Notes: generated from the letters alone by a model not told the origin. DNA of 64,000 bases from Elephas maximus indicus (GCF_024166365.1 NC_064821.1:54773093-54837092), one strand, 5' to 3'; counted from the first letter of the stretch, positions 42,203 through 53,805 are shown. Numbers and translations: made by a program.

Positions 42203-43104
42203 ACCAACTAGTTCAGTCTTTTAACACACTGGGCAAGCCAAACAAACATGTCTGAAGGCTGACCCTGCACTTTCCATCTGCGATCTCAGCACCTGGCCTT
42301 CCCTCTCCCTCTGTATCATGTACTTAGCTTCTCTTATTACCCATCTTCTAGGCTTTCCATGTGATGGATCATTTTTGTGTGTGGCTTTTCTAGACATGGT
42401 CTTATAACTTCCATCCAAGTGATAGTGTGGGACTGTGCAGATATGGCGATTATGGCCCATTAAGTGGATTGGTCAGTTTTGCCATCCCGCTGGGCTTGAG
42501 GTAAGCCACCCCAGAGGCAGAGAAGAGAATAATCCCACCACCACCAAGGAAGAACAGCCAAGAGCCAGCAGGTCTTTTGGACCTGGGATTCCTGTGTTGA
42601 GAAGCTCCCGGAAGCAGAGTTGGAGAGAGAGAGCTGTTACCCTTAAGACCATGAGAAGTGGTGGCAGAAGAGACCCAACAGCAGAGACCTGGCAGCAGGA
42701 GTTGGCTTCCCTTCCCGGCTCACAGAGAGAGAAAGCTGAGTGCCTTTGGGCAGACACCTAGGGCCAGGGAGAGGTGTACCTGCAAGCATGGCTGGGAAGA
42801 AGCTGTCCTGTTGGAAGAACTGTATCCTTGAGTATTCCTGAGCCAGGAATACTGTAACTGTTATTTCTCTAATAAACCCCATAATTGTGAGTATTGTCTG
42901 TGAATTCTACAATGAATTATCAAACCCAGCAGAGAAGTAGAGAGTGCTGAATTGTTGGTGTTGGAATCGGTAAAGCTGGTGGAGAGAGGAGGCGTGTTTG
43001 ATCCTTACCTCATAGGAATCAGCCTTGGGTTGTTGACCTTGGTTCTCCTTTCCCCTGGTGAAGTTAGAGGAGGTCAGACACTGCCTCAAGCCGTTTTTTA
43101 CAAG
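42203..43104. other. Unassigned, possible retroviral LTR part
   Basis: About 42440-42960 has an LTR-like flavour: 'tctaataaaccccataattg' 'tgagtattgtctgtgaattc' 'aaacccagcagagaagtaga'. I found no firm terminal TG/CA or duplication. No coding frame of note. Confidence 0.35.
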
Positions 43105-43116
43105 CCTCTATTCCAG

Positions 43117-43326
43117 ATCCCTGGGAGGCGTAAGTGGTTTGCCATCGGTTGCTAACCTAAAGGTTGGTGATTCAAACCCAACCAGTGGTGCCCCAGAAAA
43201 AAGGCCTGGTGATCTGCTTCCGAGAAGATTACAGCCAGGACAACCCTATAGAGCAGTTCTACTCTGTAAAATATGGGATCGCCATGAGTCAGAGTTGACT
43301 GGACAGCAACGGGTTTGAGTTTTTTG
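43117..43326 (+). repeat. AfroSINE, plus strand, exact TSD
   Basis: Long variant ('ggttgctaacctaaaggttg', 'ggcctggtgatctgcttccg') flanked by the perfect 12-bp duplication AGCCTCTATTCC (43105-43116 and 43327-43338). Confidence 0.94.
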
Positions 43327-43339
43327 AGCCTCTATTCCC

Positions 43340-43560
43340 ACTCTTCTGTGTTTGCACCATGCTCTTCTAACTCCTCTGCCTCCTGAAATCCCACCTATCC
43401 TTGAAGACTTAGGTCAAAGTCTTCCTTTTTCGTAGCGTCTTTCCTGACCCCCGAGGTCCATCCCAAGCAGAAGGATCTCCTTCCAGCTTCTGTCCCCAGA
43501 TCCCTTTGAGCCCCCGTTGCAGCACCAGGCCCCTCTGATGAGGATCCCAATTACCCAGAA
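43340..43560 (-). repeat. L2-like remnant
   Basis: 'cctgaaatcccacctatcct', 'tgaagacttaggtcaaagtc' and 'tcctgacccccgaggtcca' resemble the L2 3' end seen in many mammals. Diverged. Confidence 0.45.
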
Positions 43561-44344
43561 ACATTCCTGTCTCCCTTACTTCTTGACAGTGATCCTAGAT
43601 CAGACCCAGATCAGAAGAGATGCTTTTTGTGGCTTCAGTTTCAAAAAACAATCTGTTCTCAGGAAAGGTCAGAGAGCATGGTGAAAGATGAGGATTTGGG
43701 TAAGGGAGCTGAAAGAAAAGAACAGTTGTTCTGGGGAAAAGAAGAGGTCTATGCTGAGTGTTGTGAGGAAGGAGGAAAAACAGGATATACTTCGGCCAAA
43801 TGAAATGATTCAGAGGAAACCTGAGAAGAAATGTCTAGAGAGGCGCAAGGTTGATCTGCCTTAGAGGGGGAGATAAAAAGCCAGTGACCGGAATGACCAG
43901 AAACAAAAAAATGCTCGATGAGTAGCCCTGTTCAAAGGAGAAAAGAACGCAGACAGCAGCAGCAAGACGCTGCAAACCTCCGGAGAACGTTAGAGTACAT
44001 GGCAAAGGATGAGGTCACCTCCAACTGGATAAGCAGGGAGGCTTTCTGACGATTGACAGAGGCTTTCTCCAAAGGTGGTGCTCATGTTGGTTTGCCACTG
44101 ATGGGAACTCAGGGCAACCGAAGCCTTCTGGAATTCACTGTTTAACAAGCAGGCAGAGAGGAGGGCCCCAGGAACCAGGCAGTGGCTACATGTGCCCAAA
44201 GAGGTCAAAGGCCAGAGGTCAAAGCAAGCAAGCGTATCAGCTTATCAGCTATCCCAGGCGACCACTCTCTCTTACCACTTTCTAAACACCAGCAAGCACC
44301 ATGGAGCCTTGTACACAGCTCCTATGCCTCCTTCCCTGGGACCA
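43561..44344. other. No gene or confident repeat
   Basis: Unassigned, apparently single-copy intergenic sequence. Confidence 0.45.
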
Positions 44345-44383
44345 ACTTTTTTTTTTTTAATTGTGGTAACACATGTATAATAA

Positions 44384-44541
44384 GGAAACCCTGGTGGTGT
44401 AGTGGTTAAGAGCTACAGCTGCTAACCGAAAGGTCAGCAGTTCAAGTACAGCAGGTGCTCCTTGCTAACCTTATGGGGAAGTTCTACTCTGTCCTACAGG
44501 GTCACTGTGAGTCGGAATCGACTCAATGACAATGGGTTTAT
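44384..44541 (+). repeat. AfroSINE, plus strand
   Basis: 'ggaaaccctggtggtgtagt', 'gctgctaaccgaaaggtcag', 'gtcactgtgagtcggaatcg' 'actcaatgac'. Complete. Confidence 0.93.
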
Positions 44542-44815
44542 TTCACTCAGCGTCATGTTTTCAAGGTTCATCCATATTGTGGCATACATCAGGACTCTAT
44601 TTCTCTTTCCGGCTGAACACTATTCCACTGTATGTATGTACCACATTTTGTCTATCCACTCATCTGTTGATGGACATCTAGGCTGTTTCCACCTTTCAGC
44701 TCTTGTGAATAATGCTGCGGTAAACATTGGTGTACAGGTACATGCTGGGGGCCCTGCTTTCATGTCTTTTGGGTATGTACCTAGGATTGGAATTCCTGGG
44801 TCATAGGGTAGTTCT

Positions 44816-44983
44816 GGAAACCCTCTTGGCGTAGTGGTTAAGTGCCACGGCTGCTAACCAAAGGGTCGGCAGTTCGAATCCACCAGGCGCTCCTTGGAAA
44901 CTCTATGGGGCAGTTCTACTCTGTCCTATAGGGTCGCTATGAGTCGGAATCGACTCGACGGCACTGGGTTTGGTTTTGTTTTA
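44816..44983 (+). repeat. AfroSINE, plus strand, near consensus, TSD
   Basis: Very regular copy ('gctgctaaccaaagggtcgg', 'gtcgctatgagtcggaatcg'). The target sequence TAGGGTAGTTCT stands on both sides (about 44804-44815 and 44984-44995). Confidence 0.95.
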
Positions 44984-45030
44984 GGGTAGTTCTATGTTTA
45001 AATTTTTGAGGAACTGTTTTCTTTATGTGA

Positions 45031-45369
45031 TAAAACAACTAAGCCAAACCATATCCAATCACAGAAGTTCTTAACCATTTTGGGGGGTGAGGGTGGAGAT
45101 CTGATTAAACTCTGGGCCCTCTTCCGAGAAAAATGTGCCTGGGCTCCGACACACCAAAGTTTTCTCCTGATTTCAGGGATTCACACCCTCCCTGAGGCCC
45201 ATCTGTAGATTCCCTTGGACAATAGTTCCTGAACTCATTCATTTAACCCCCCCCAAAAAAACCTATTGAGTGCTAACTATGTGCCAGGAACCCTTCTAGG
45301 CACCAGGGATACTTTGGTAAAAGAGACAAGGGTCCTGGCCCCAAGGAATGTGCAGTCTAGTTTACATTC
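45031..45369. other. No gene; MIR/L2 trace
   Basis: 'gctaactatgtgccaggaac' at about 45272 is a MIR/L2-like phrase. The rest is unassigned. Confidence 0.4.
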
Positions 45370-45790
45370 TAGCCCTGAAGCCATCAGAAAGTCTGAAGGC
45401 ATGGCCCAGGAATGTGTGTTTTTAACAAGCACCCCAGGTGATTCTGATACTGTTTTTAGCTGCTGTCAAGTCAGCCCTGACTCACGGTGACTCCAGGCGC
45501 AACAGAACAAACCACTGCTTGGTCCCGCACCATCCCTATAATGGGTTGCAGATAGGACTGTTGTGATCCATAGGGTTTTCATGGGCTGATTTTCAGAAGT
45601 AGGTCACCAGGCCTTTCTCCCTAGTCTGTCCTAGTCTGGAAGCTCTGCTGATACCTGTTCAGCATTATAGCAACATGAATACTTCCACTGAAAGACAGGT
45701 GGTAGCTGCAGATGCGGTGCTCTGACCAGGAATCAAACCCAGATCTCCTTCGTGCAACCACCACTGCCTCTGATTCTGTTAAATCAGCCA
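45370..45790 (+). repeat. Old hAT (MER-type) remnant split by a SINE
   Basis: 'ccaggaatgtgtgtttttaa' 'caagcaccccaggtgattct' is a well-known old non-autonomous hAT order. It is interrupted by a tRNA-Gly SINE and resumes as 'ctgattctgttaaatc'. Confidence 0.5.
45452..45769 (-). repeat. tRNA-Gly-headed SINE, minus strand
   Basis: Reversed tail 'agctgctgtcaagtcagccc', body 'ctagtctggaagctctgctg', reversed head 'gaatcaaacccagatctcct' with a gap before 'aaccaccactgcc'. TGATTCTG on both sides may be the duplication. Confidence 0.85.
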
Positions 45791-46029
45791 GGTTTAAAAA
45801 ACCATCTATGAGGAGAGAGTGGAGAATAATGTTTAAATCATGTGCTCTGACTGAAACGTTGATGAGCTCCTAGAAGAGAGTAAGTTGGTACTACCACTTT
45901 GGAAAAATGTTTGCCAGAATCTTCTAAAACTGGACGTATGCATGGATTCTAAGACCTAGGGAGTCTACCCCTAGGTAAATTCCCAACAGAAATGTGTGCA
46001 TGTGCATATCAAAAGACATACACAATAGC

Positions 46030-46975
46030 CCTATGTAACCCTCTCCCTTTAATTGTAGGTGGGATATGTAACTTGCTTCTAAACAATAGAATAGCAAAGG
46101 TAACTGGGATGTCACTTCCATGATTAAATTACATAAGATTGTGTTACGGGGGACAGTCTGCCATGGCCCTTGTGACTCTCACCTGAGACTCCTAATCAGG
46201 AGCCTTGGACCCAGAATATTCCCTGGTAATGGAGGCCGGGAACCAAGCCTTCCTCTGTCCCGGGTTCTTTTTCTTTTTACTTATCAGTGAAACTTTTTTC
46301 CTGTTACAGGCCTGATGAGTACCTCTTTGTTCTGCTTATGCATGAGTATCATATGGCACCTGGCCAACCCCACTACTATATCTGTTTCCAGTGGGGAGGC
46401 AATGGGGCCCATCAACTGTAACATGAGGGGAGGTGTGTATGTAGACCACCAGTCCTGTATCTGCTGGCCATGGGGGACCCACAACCACAGTTGAAGCTGA
46501 TCTTGCTCTGTCTCTTCTTTATGTGCAGAATGCGTTGTTCCATTCAATGTCTGTGTGTGATCCATGTCTTTTTTGGTGACCTCAGACCTTGGCTTGACAG
46601 TTCAGCACTATGAGCAGGGTCAACAGATTATAACTTCCATCTTGCTAAAAGGCTTTTTGTTGACTCTTGCTGGCTTTGATGAAGTAAGCCACCATGTGGA
46701 GAAACCCACATGGCAAGGAACAGAGGTGGCCTCTGGCCAGCAAGGAGCTGAGGCACTTTGTCCAGCCACGCACAAAGAATGGAATCCTGCCACGAGAGCT
46801 TAGAAATGGATCCTTCCCCATTTGGGCCTCCAGTGAGACCCCAGCCCTGGCCCATACTTTGATTGCAGCCTTGTGGGAGACCCACAGAAACTGTGAGGTG
46901 AAAAATGTATGCTGTTTTAAGCGCGAAGTTTATGGTAATTTGTTACCCAGCCACAGATAGTTAACGCAACAGAAT
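46030..46975 (+). repeat. MLT1-like LTR, with an internal insert
   Basis: Starts 'taaccctctccctttaattg' and ends 'ttgttacccagccacagata' 'gttaacgcaac', the MLT1 frame. Between about 46142 and 46640 the sequence departs from MLT1 and looks like an inserted LTR-like piece (TGTTACGGGGGACAG onward) that I cannot classify. Confidence 0.6.
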
Positions 46976-47247
46976 ACAATACAGCAATAAGAATGAACAA
47001 ACCACAGCTACCTGCAATATGGTTGAATCTCACAAACATAATGTTGAAGGAAAGAATGTGGACAGAAATAGAATCTGTATGATCCCATTTATATGAAGTT
47101 CAAAACCAAGCAGAAGTAATCTATGGCATTGGAAGTCAGGATACTAGTTACCCTTGGGGGTGGGTAATGACTAGAAAGGAGCAGGAGGAGAATTCTAGGG
47201 GTGCTGGTGATGTTCTGCTTCTTGACATGGGTTCTGGGTTAAAAAAA

Positions 47248-47394
47248 AAACTGTTGCCATCGAGTCAATTCTGACTCATAGCAACCCTATAGGAGAGAGT
47301 AGAACTGCCTCACAGGGTTTCTAAGGAGGGGCTGGTGGATTCGAACCGCTGAGGTTTTGGTTAGCAGCCAAGCTCTTAATCTCTGTACCACCAG
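47248..47394 (-). repeat. AfroSINE, minus strand, with TSD
   Basis: 'ccatcgagtcaattctgact', 'ctcacagggtttctaaggag', 'gttagcagccaagctcttaa' to 'ccaccagg'. GTTCTGG(G)TTA occurs on both sides. Confidence 0.9.
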
Positions 47395-47539
47395 GGTTCT
47401 GGTTAGGTGGGTGCGTATACTTTGTGAAAATTCACCAAGCGTACAATTACAATTTATGCGTCTTTCAATATGTATGTTATTCTTCAATAAACAGTTTACA
47501 GAAAATACAGGGTTATAGAGTCAAACACCACGACTTGCT

Positions 47540-47768
47540 CCTCATACTGTGGTGGCTTGTGTGTTGCTGTAATGCTGGAAGCTATGCCATGGGTATTTCA
47601 AATACCAGCAGGGTCAACCATGGAGGACAGGTTTCAGCAGAGCTTCCAGACTGAGAACAGACTAGGAAGAAGAACCTGGCGATCTATTTATAAAAAAAAA
47701 AAAAATTGGCTTCTGTTGTATATGGAGTTGCTGAGTCGGAACCAACTCAACAGCACCTAACAACGATA
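47540..47768 (+). mobile_element. Internally deleted RTE-derived element
   Basis: RTE 5' sequence ('tggcttgtgtgttgctgtaa', 'accatggaggacaggtttca', 'gcagagcttccagactgaga') runs through an A-rich joint straight into the RTE 3' tail ('ctgagtcggaaccaactcaa' 'cagcacctaac'). The whole coding body is absent. Confidence 0.78.
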
Positions 47769-47774
47769 AAGAGT

Positions 47775-48180
47775 CAAATAGCCAGGGTTTGAATCCTGGA
47801 CCCATGACTTACAAGCTTTGTGACTGGACAAGTTATTTGATCTATCTGTGCCTTAGGTTAAGAAGCCCTGGTGGCGTAGTGGTTAAGTGCTCAGCTGCTA
47901 ACTGAAAGGTTGGCTGTTTGAACCTACCAGTTGGTCCACAGGAGAAAGATGTGGCAGTCTGCTTCTGTAAAGGTTACAGCTTTGGAAACTGTATGGGGCA
48001 GTTCTACTTTGTCCTATAGAGTGGCTGTGAGTCGGGATCAACTCATGGCAATGGGTATGGGTGCCTCAGGTTCCCCTTCTGTAAAGTGGGTTAGACGGAG
48101 AATAAAATTGTGCATAAAATGCATGGCATGGCAGCTGAAACCTAGTAAGTCTCAATAAATATTAGCTATATTTATCGTTA
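47775..48180 (+). repeat. MIR SINE split by an AfroSINE
   Basis: 'agccagggtttgaatcctgg' 'gacttacaagctttgtgact' before, and 'ttctgtaaagtgggttagac' 'aagtctcaataaatattagc' after, the inserted AfroSINE. Confidence 0.75.
47866..48062 (+). repeat. AfroSINE, plus strand, long variant
   Basis: 'gaagccctggtggcgtagtg', 'ggtccacaggagaaagatgt', tail 'gagtcgggatcaactcatgg'. The phrase TGCCTYAGGTT stands on both sides as target duplication. Confidence 0.93.
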
Positions 48181-48539
48181 ACCGCATTCATAAAGGCTCA
48201 TTGTTATCTGAAAAAAAGAGCGGAAGTTTGCCCAGCTGCCTCGGAGTAGAATTTATGGTGTTGTCTAGCAGGAACCACCCCACAGAGACCAGCTGGGCTC
48301 CCAGGAATGCCCTCTAGGTGGTCACCAGAGTAGAGACTCAGCCTGTCCCCAGTATGCATCCAGAAAAGTCCCAGGGTAGCAGGCCAGATGATGGGGGATT
48401 ATTCAGAAGGTCAGGTTTGCTTTGGGGTGAGGCTGAGTCTTGATGCAAATCAAAACTTTCCCAAGGTGTTTGTGATCTGGCTGAGCCTGGCGCTGTCCAC
48501 CCATTATCATCCAAGTAAAAATAGTACAGACAGTGACAA
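48181..48539. other. No gene or confident repeat
   Basis: Unassigned, apparently single-copy. Confidence 0.45.
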
Positions 48540-48690
48540 TTAACTATAACAACGGCAAACACTCACAGAGCACTTCTGTTTTAGCAGACACTGTTCTAAG
48601 GATTTACATGTATTAACCCATTGAATCCTTAGGGTCACTACAGTTATTTCCCTATTTTACAGAAGAGGGAAGTGAGTCAGGGACGCAATA
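48540..48690 (-). repeat. MIR SINE, minus strand
   Basis: 'gcagacactgttctaaggat' 'ttacatgtattaacccattg' 'ttccctattttacagaagag' 'ggaagtgagtc' is the reversed MIR. Confidence 0.75.
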
Positions 48691-49455
48691 AAACACAGAA
48701 GAGACCATCAAAGGTGGGATCGGCACACTTCCACAGTGTTCAAAAGTACAGACAGACTCCCACAGGAAAGCACAAGAAATCCAGGGGAACTATCTTTGCA
48801 GACTGATGTGAAAGAGAAATAAATGCCCCAAACAAGCCACAGCAGAGTCGGTTTGAGGAAAACCTGGGTTCTTTTTTTTACCATTTTCTTGCCAGCAGGA
48901 GGGGGTGAGGACAGCCATAGAAGGCCTCGGTTACCAGTCACTCTTTCTGTGGTTTGATTTCTTTTTGTGAGTCTGTGTGAGTGCATACATAAAAACCTGT
49001 GTTTCCTCAGCTTATATGTTCAGGTTAGCAATGGGTCGTGGAGTCTCTAGTGGGCCCTTTGCTGTCATCCATCACCCTAGGCAACAGCTCGGCCATTTCC
49101 AGTTCTCCTGCTTGCTCTCTTTCTCGTTTGCTCTTGTTCTCTCTGTCTCTGGCTCTATCACACAGTAGAGGCTGGGGCTGCTTCCCTACCTGTCCTGGTG
49201 GCTGGGTTGGGGCCTGAGGCCAGCATTCATTTTGTGCTGGAATGCAGGACAGCAGGCAAAACAACCCATAGATCTTCCTCAGGGAGGGAGCACAGTGAGT
49301 GGGCTCCCATCCATCAAGGGCAGCCCAGGAATGTGGCTGAGGAGGAAGGAGACTTTACAGAAGGAAGCCCAGCACCCAGTGTCTGGTGGATGGAGTGGGT
49401 GACAGGTCAGAACTGCCCCCTCATAGCCTATTCTCCCTTCTTCTCCGTGTCTTGG
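48691..49455. other. No gene or confident repeat
   Basis: Apparently single-copy intergenic sequence. Open frames here overlap on both strands and carry no domain. Confidence 0.45.
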
Positions 49456-49520
49456 TATTATGGATTGAGTTGGGTTTCCCAAAGATATGTGTTGGAATCC
49501 TAACCCCTGTATGTGTGGAT

Positions 49521-49728
49521 AAGGAGCCCTGGTGGCTCAGTGCTTAAGTGCTCAGCTGCTAACCAAAAAGGTCAATGGTTCAAACCCACTAGCATCTCCT
49601 CAGGAAAAAGATGTGGCAGTCTGCTTTCATAAAGATTACAGCCTTGAGAACCTTATGGGGCAGTCCTACTCTATCCTGTAGGGTTGATAAGAGTCCGAAT
49701 TGACTGGAGGCAATGGGTTTCCTCTGGT
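49521..49728 (+). repeat. AfroSINE, plus strand, long variant
   Basis: 'aaggagccctggtggctcag', 'gctgctaaccaaaaaggtca', 'agtctgctttcataaagatt', tail 'gagtccgaattgactggagg'. Confidence 0.93.
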
Positions 49729-50588
49729 TTTTTAATTCTTATTTGGGAATAGGGTTTTCTTTGTTGTGTTAATGAGGCCATATCAGTGTAGGGTGTGTCT
49801 TAAACCTACTCACTTTTGAGATATAAAGGGAGCCAATTAGACACAGAGAAAACCTATTGTCTATGAGTCAAATTCCATGGAGAAGTAAGCGCAAAAGAAG
49901 CGGAAGGTAGTTGCCAGGAGGAAACTGCCAAGGAACGAGGAATACTGGAGCTGCAGAAGCTGAGACAATTATCTTCCCCAGAGCTGACAGAGAGAGAGCC
50001 TGCCCCTAGAGCCAGTGCCCTAAGTGTGGGCTTCTAGCCTCCTAAACTGTGAGAAATAAATTTCGGTTCATTAAAGCCACCCAGTGCCTAGGATATCAAT
50101 GTTTATGCATTCCATTTCATTTTTGATGATTTCCAATTTTCCTAGATTCATACTTCGTACATTCCAGGTTCCGATTATTAATGGATGTTGGCAGCTGTTT
50201 CTTCTCATTATGAGTCATGCCACATCAGCAAATGAAGGTCCTGAAAGCTTTACTCCATCCACGTAATTTTAAGGTCAACTCTAATTTGAGGAGGCAGCTC
50301 TCTCCCCTCTACCCCGGCCCCGGTCGTCTTTTGAGTGCCTTCCAACCTGGAGGGCTCACCTTCGGGCACTGTATCTGACAATGTTCTGCTGCTATTCATA
50401 AGGTTTTCACTGGCTAATTGTTCTCAGAAGTAGACTGCCTGGTCCTTCTTCCTAGTCTGTCTTAGTCTGGAAGCTCAGCTGAAACCTGTCCTCATTGGGT
50501 GACCCTGCTGGTTTCTGAAAACCAGAGGCATAGCTTCCAGCATCACAGCAACATGCAAGCCCCCGCAGTATGACAAACTGACAGACAC

Positions 50589-51514
50589 GTGGGGGTCAAA
50601 AATGAAATGGAATGCATAAACATCAATATCCTAGGTATTAATGAGCTGAAATGGACTGGTATTGGCCATTTTGAATCAGACAATCATATAGTCTACTATG
50701 CTGGGAATGACAACTTGAAGAGGAATGGTGTTGCATTCATCGTCAAAAAGAACATTTCAAGATCTATCCTGAAGTTCAGTGCTGTCAGTGATAGGATAAT
50801 ATCCATATGCCTACAAGGAATACCAGTTAGTACAACTATTATTCAAATTTATGCACCAACCACTAAGGCCAAAGACGAAGATATTTAAGATTTTTATCAG
50901 CTTCTGCAGTCTGAAATTGATCGAACGTGCAATCAGGGTGCATTACTGATTACTGGTGATTGGAATGCAAAAGTTGGAAACAAAGAAGAAGGATTAGTAG
51001 TTGGAAAATATGGCCTTGGTGACAGAAACAATGCTGGAGATCGAATGATAGAATTTTGCAAGACCAACAACTTCTTCACTGTAAATACCTTCTTTCACCA
51101 ACATAAACAGCGATTATACACATGGACCTCACCAGATGGAACACACAGGAATCAAAGTGACTACATCTGTGGAAGAGACGATGGAAAAGCTCAATATCAT
51201 CAGTCAGAACAAGGCCAGGGGCTGACTGTGGAACAGAAGACCATCAATTGCTCAAATGTAAGCTCCAGCTGAAACTAAAGAAAATCAGAGCAAGTCCACA
51301 AGAGCCAAAATATGACTTTAAGTATATCCCAACTGAATTTAGAGATCATCTCAAGAATAGATTTGACATGTTTAACGCTACTGACCGAAGACCAGATGAG
51401 TTGTGGAATGACATCAAGGACATCATACATGAAGAAAGCAATAGGTCACTGAAAAGACAGGAAATAGAAAAGACTAGGATGGATGTCAGAGGAGACTCTG
51501 AAGCTTGCTTTTGA
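50589..51514 (+). pseudogene. RTE endonuclease remnant
   Basis: Endonuclease domain of the RTE LINE, missing its N-terminus because of the inversion breakpoint. Visible: INELKWTGIGHFES, FIVKKNISRSILKFSAVSDR, a stop at about 50887, then LITGDWNAKVGNKEEG, MIEFCKTNNFFTVNTFFHQH and YTWTSPDGTHRNQSDYICG. The frame then shifts and the C-terminal catalytic Asp-His box is lost. Decayed. Confidence 0.85.
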
Positions 51515-51611
51515 ACACTGAGCAGCTAAAGCAAAAGGAAGAATCAATGAAGTAAAAGAACCAAACAGATTTCAAAGGGCGGCTCGAGAAGATAAAGTAT
51601 TATAATGACAT

Positions 51612-53165
51612 GTGCAAAGAGCTGGAGATAGAACACAAAAAGGGAAGAACACACTTGACCTTTCTCAAGCTGAAAGAACTGAAAAAAAATTCAAGCCTCG
51701 AGTTGCAATAGTGAAGGATTCTATGGGGAAAATAGAAAATGACACAGGAAGCATCAAAAGAAGATGGAAGGAATACACAGAGTCATTATGCCAAAAAGAA
51801 TTGGTCGATGTACAACCATTTCAAGAGGTAGCATATGATAAGGAACCGATGGTACTAAAGGAAGAAGTCCAAGCTGCTCTGAAGGCATTGGCAAAAAACA
51901 AGGTTCCAGGAGTCGACGGAATATCAATTGAGATGTTTCAACAAACGGCTGCAGCACTGGAAGTGCTCACTCATCTATGCCAAGAAATATGGAAGACAGC
52001 TTCCTGGCCAACTGACTGGAAGAGATCCATATTTATCCCCGTTCCCAAGAAAGGTGATCCAATCGAATGTGGAAATTATAGAACAATATCATTAATATCA
52101 CACACAAGCAAAATTTTGCTGAAGATCATTCAAAAATGGCTGCAGCAGTATATTGACAGGGAACTGCCCGAAATTCAGGCTGGTTTCAGAAGAGGATGTG
52201 GAACCAGGGATATCATTACTGATGTCAGATGGATCCTGGCTGAAAGTAGAGAATACCAGAGGGATGTTTACCTGTGTTTTATTGACTATTCAAAGGCATT
52301 TGACTGTGTGGGTCATAACAAGTTATGGATAATGTTGCGAAGAATGGGAATTCCAGAACACTTAATTGTGCTCATGAGGAACCCGTACGTAGATCAAGAG
52401 GTAGTTGTTCAGACAGAATAAGGGGATACTGAATGGTTTAAAGTCAGGAAAAGTGTGTGTCAGGGTTGTATCCTTTCATCATACCTATTCAATCTGTATG
52501 CTGAGCAAAGAATCTGAGAAGTTGGACTGTATGAAGAAGAACATGGCATCAGGATGGGAAGAAGACTCATTAAAAACCTGTGTTATGCAGATGACACAAC
52601 CTTGCTTGCTGAAAGTGAAGAGGACTTGAAGCACTTACTGATGAAGATCAAAGACCACAGCCTTCATTATGGATTGCACCTCAACATAAAGAAAACAAAA
52701 ATCCTCACAACTGGACCAGTAAGCCACATCATGACAAACGGAGAAAAGACTGAAGTTGTCAAGGATTTCATTTTACTTGGATCCACAATCAACAGCCATG
52801 GAAGCAGCAGTCAAGAAATCAAAAGACACTTTGCATTGGGTAAATCTGCTGCGATGGACCTCTTTAAAGTGTTGAAAAACAAAGATGTCACCTTGAAGAC
52901 TAAGGTGCGCCTGACCCAAGCCATGGTATTTTCAGTCACATCATATGCACATGAAAGTTGGACAATGAATAAAGAAGATCGAAGAAGCACTGTTGCCTTT
53001 GAATTGTGGTGTTGGCGAAGAATATTGACTATGCCATGGACTGCCAAAAGAATGAACAAATCTGTCTCAGAAGTACAACCAGAATTTTCCTTAGAAGCAA
53101 GGATGGAGAGACTGCATCTTACATACCTTGGACATGGTGTCAGGAGGGATCAGTCCCTGGAGTAG
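51612..53165 (+). pseudogene. RTE reverse transcriptase remnant
   Basis: Reverse transcriptase of the RTE LINE. One frame to 52421 shows NKVPGVDGISIEMFQQ, PVPKKGDPIECGNYRTISL, QAGFRRGCGTRDI and the catalytic FIDYSKAFDCVGH. A stop at 52419-52421 and a frame change follow. The next frame (52554-53165) keeps the catalytic box LCYADDTTLLAESEEDLK and the C-terminal SWTMNKEDRRS and LGHGVRRDQSLE segments. The catalytic aspartates are kept, but the breaks rule out a product. Confidence 0.88.
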
Positions 53166-53529
53166 GACATCATGCTTGGTAAAGTAGAGGGTCAGGGAAA
53201 AAGAGGAAAACCCTCAACAAGATGGATTGACACAGTGGCTGCACCAATGGGCTCAAGCAGAGCAAGGATTTTAAGGATGGCACAGGACCAGGTAGTGTTT
53301 CGTTCTGTGATACACAGGTTGGCTATGGGTCGGAACTGACTCGATGGCACCTATGAACAACAACAACAAATGTAACTAAGACATTCAGGGACTGTTGGGA
53401 CCTTCAGGACAGAAGACCCGCCTATTCAGAGATGAGCGAAAGCAGGTAGGCAACAGGTGCCACACTGTCATCTGTGGTTTCGGCAGCTGTCACCTGTTGG
53501 CCCCATGGGAAATACCTTTCCTGTCACAC

Positions 53530-53805
53530 TGACCTAGAGTCAAATCCTGCCAGATTTTCTAGCTGTGTGACCTTGGGCACATCCTCCTATGTCTCTGAGC
53601 CTCATTTTCCTGTGAAAATGGGGGATGATTTAACAGAAATTATGGTCACTGACATTTTTGTGTGCTTCTCTGCACTGCTCACTGTTCTGGGGTTTCACGC
53701 ATACCTGCTGCACAGGTTATCCTTGGGATTAAATGCGATGACCCAGGTGAGGTACTGAGAGTAGTGCCTGGAAAGAAGGCCCTCCGCAAACATCACTTGT
53801 TTCAC
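53530..53805 (+). repeat. MIR SINE, plus strand
   Basis: 'tcaaatcctgccagattttc', 'agctgtgtgaccttgggcac', 'tctctgagcctcattttcct', 'tgagagtagtgcctggaaag' in MIR order. Confidence 0.72.

Larger units (their letters stand above)
44345..45030 (-). mobile_element. Ancient L1 3' region with two SINE insertions
   Basis: 'aattgtggtaacacatgtat', 'ttcaaggttcatccatattg', 'ccactcatctgttgatggac', 'ggattggaattcctgggtca' are the reversed 3' part of an old L1. AfroSINEs interrupt it at 44384 and 44816. Confidence 0.8.
45880..47515 (+). mobile_element. Ancient L1 3' part, interrupted
   Basis: 'ggtactaccactttggaaaa' (45888) and, after an LTR, 'caatacagcaataagaatga' to 'cccatttatatgaagttcaa' and 'cttcaataaacagtttacag'. 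These are the end of L1 ORF2 and its 3'UTR. Interrupted by an MLT1-like LTR (46030-46975) and an AfroSINE. Confidence 0.65.
50084..53370 (+). mobile_element. Near-full-length RTE LINE with inverted 5' end
   Basis: The main part runs on the + strand from about 50589 to the tail 'ggcacctatgaacaacaaca' at 53370. The first about 505 bp (50084-50588) are the element's own 5' end on the minus strand, running outward from 'gacagacacgtgg'. About 35 bp around 'tgaaatggaatgcataaaca' are present in both arms. This is the pattern left by twin priming. Confidence 0.88.
49456..53383 (+). repeat. MaLR-type LTR split by a SINE and an RTE
   Basis: LTR pieces: 'ttatggattgagttgggttt' (49459), then after the SINE 'aaacctactcacttttgaga', 'cttctagcctcctaaactgt', 'cattaaagccacccag' (to about 50083), and after the RTE only 'gtaactaagaca' (to 53383). 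About 30 bp of LTR between the last two pieces is missing, lost when the RTE inserted or later. Confidence 0.78.
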
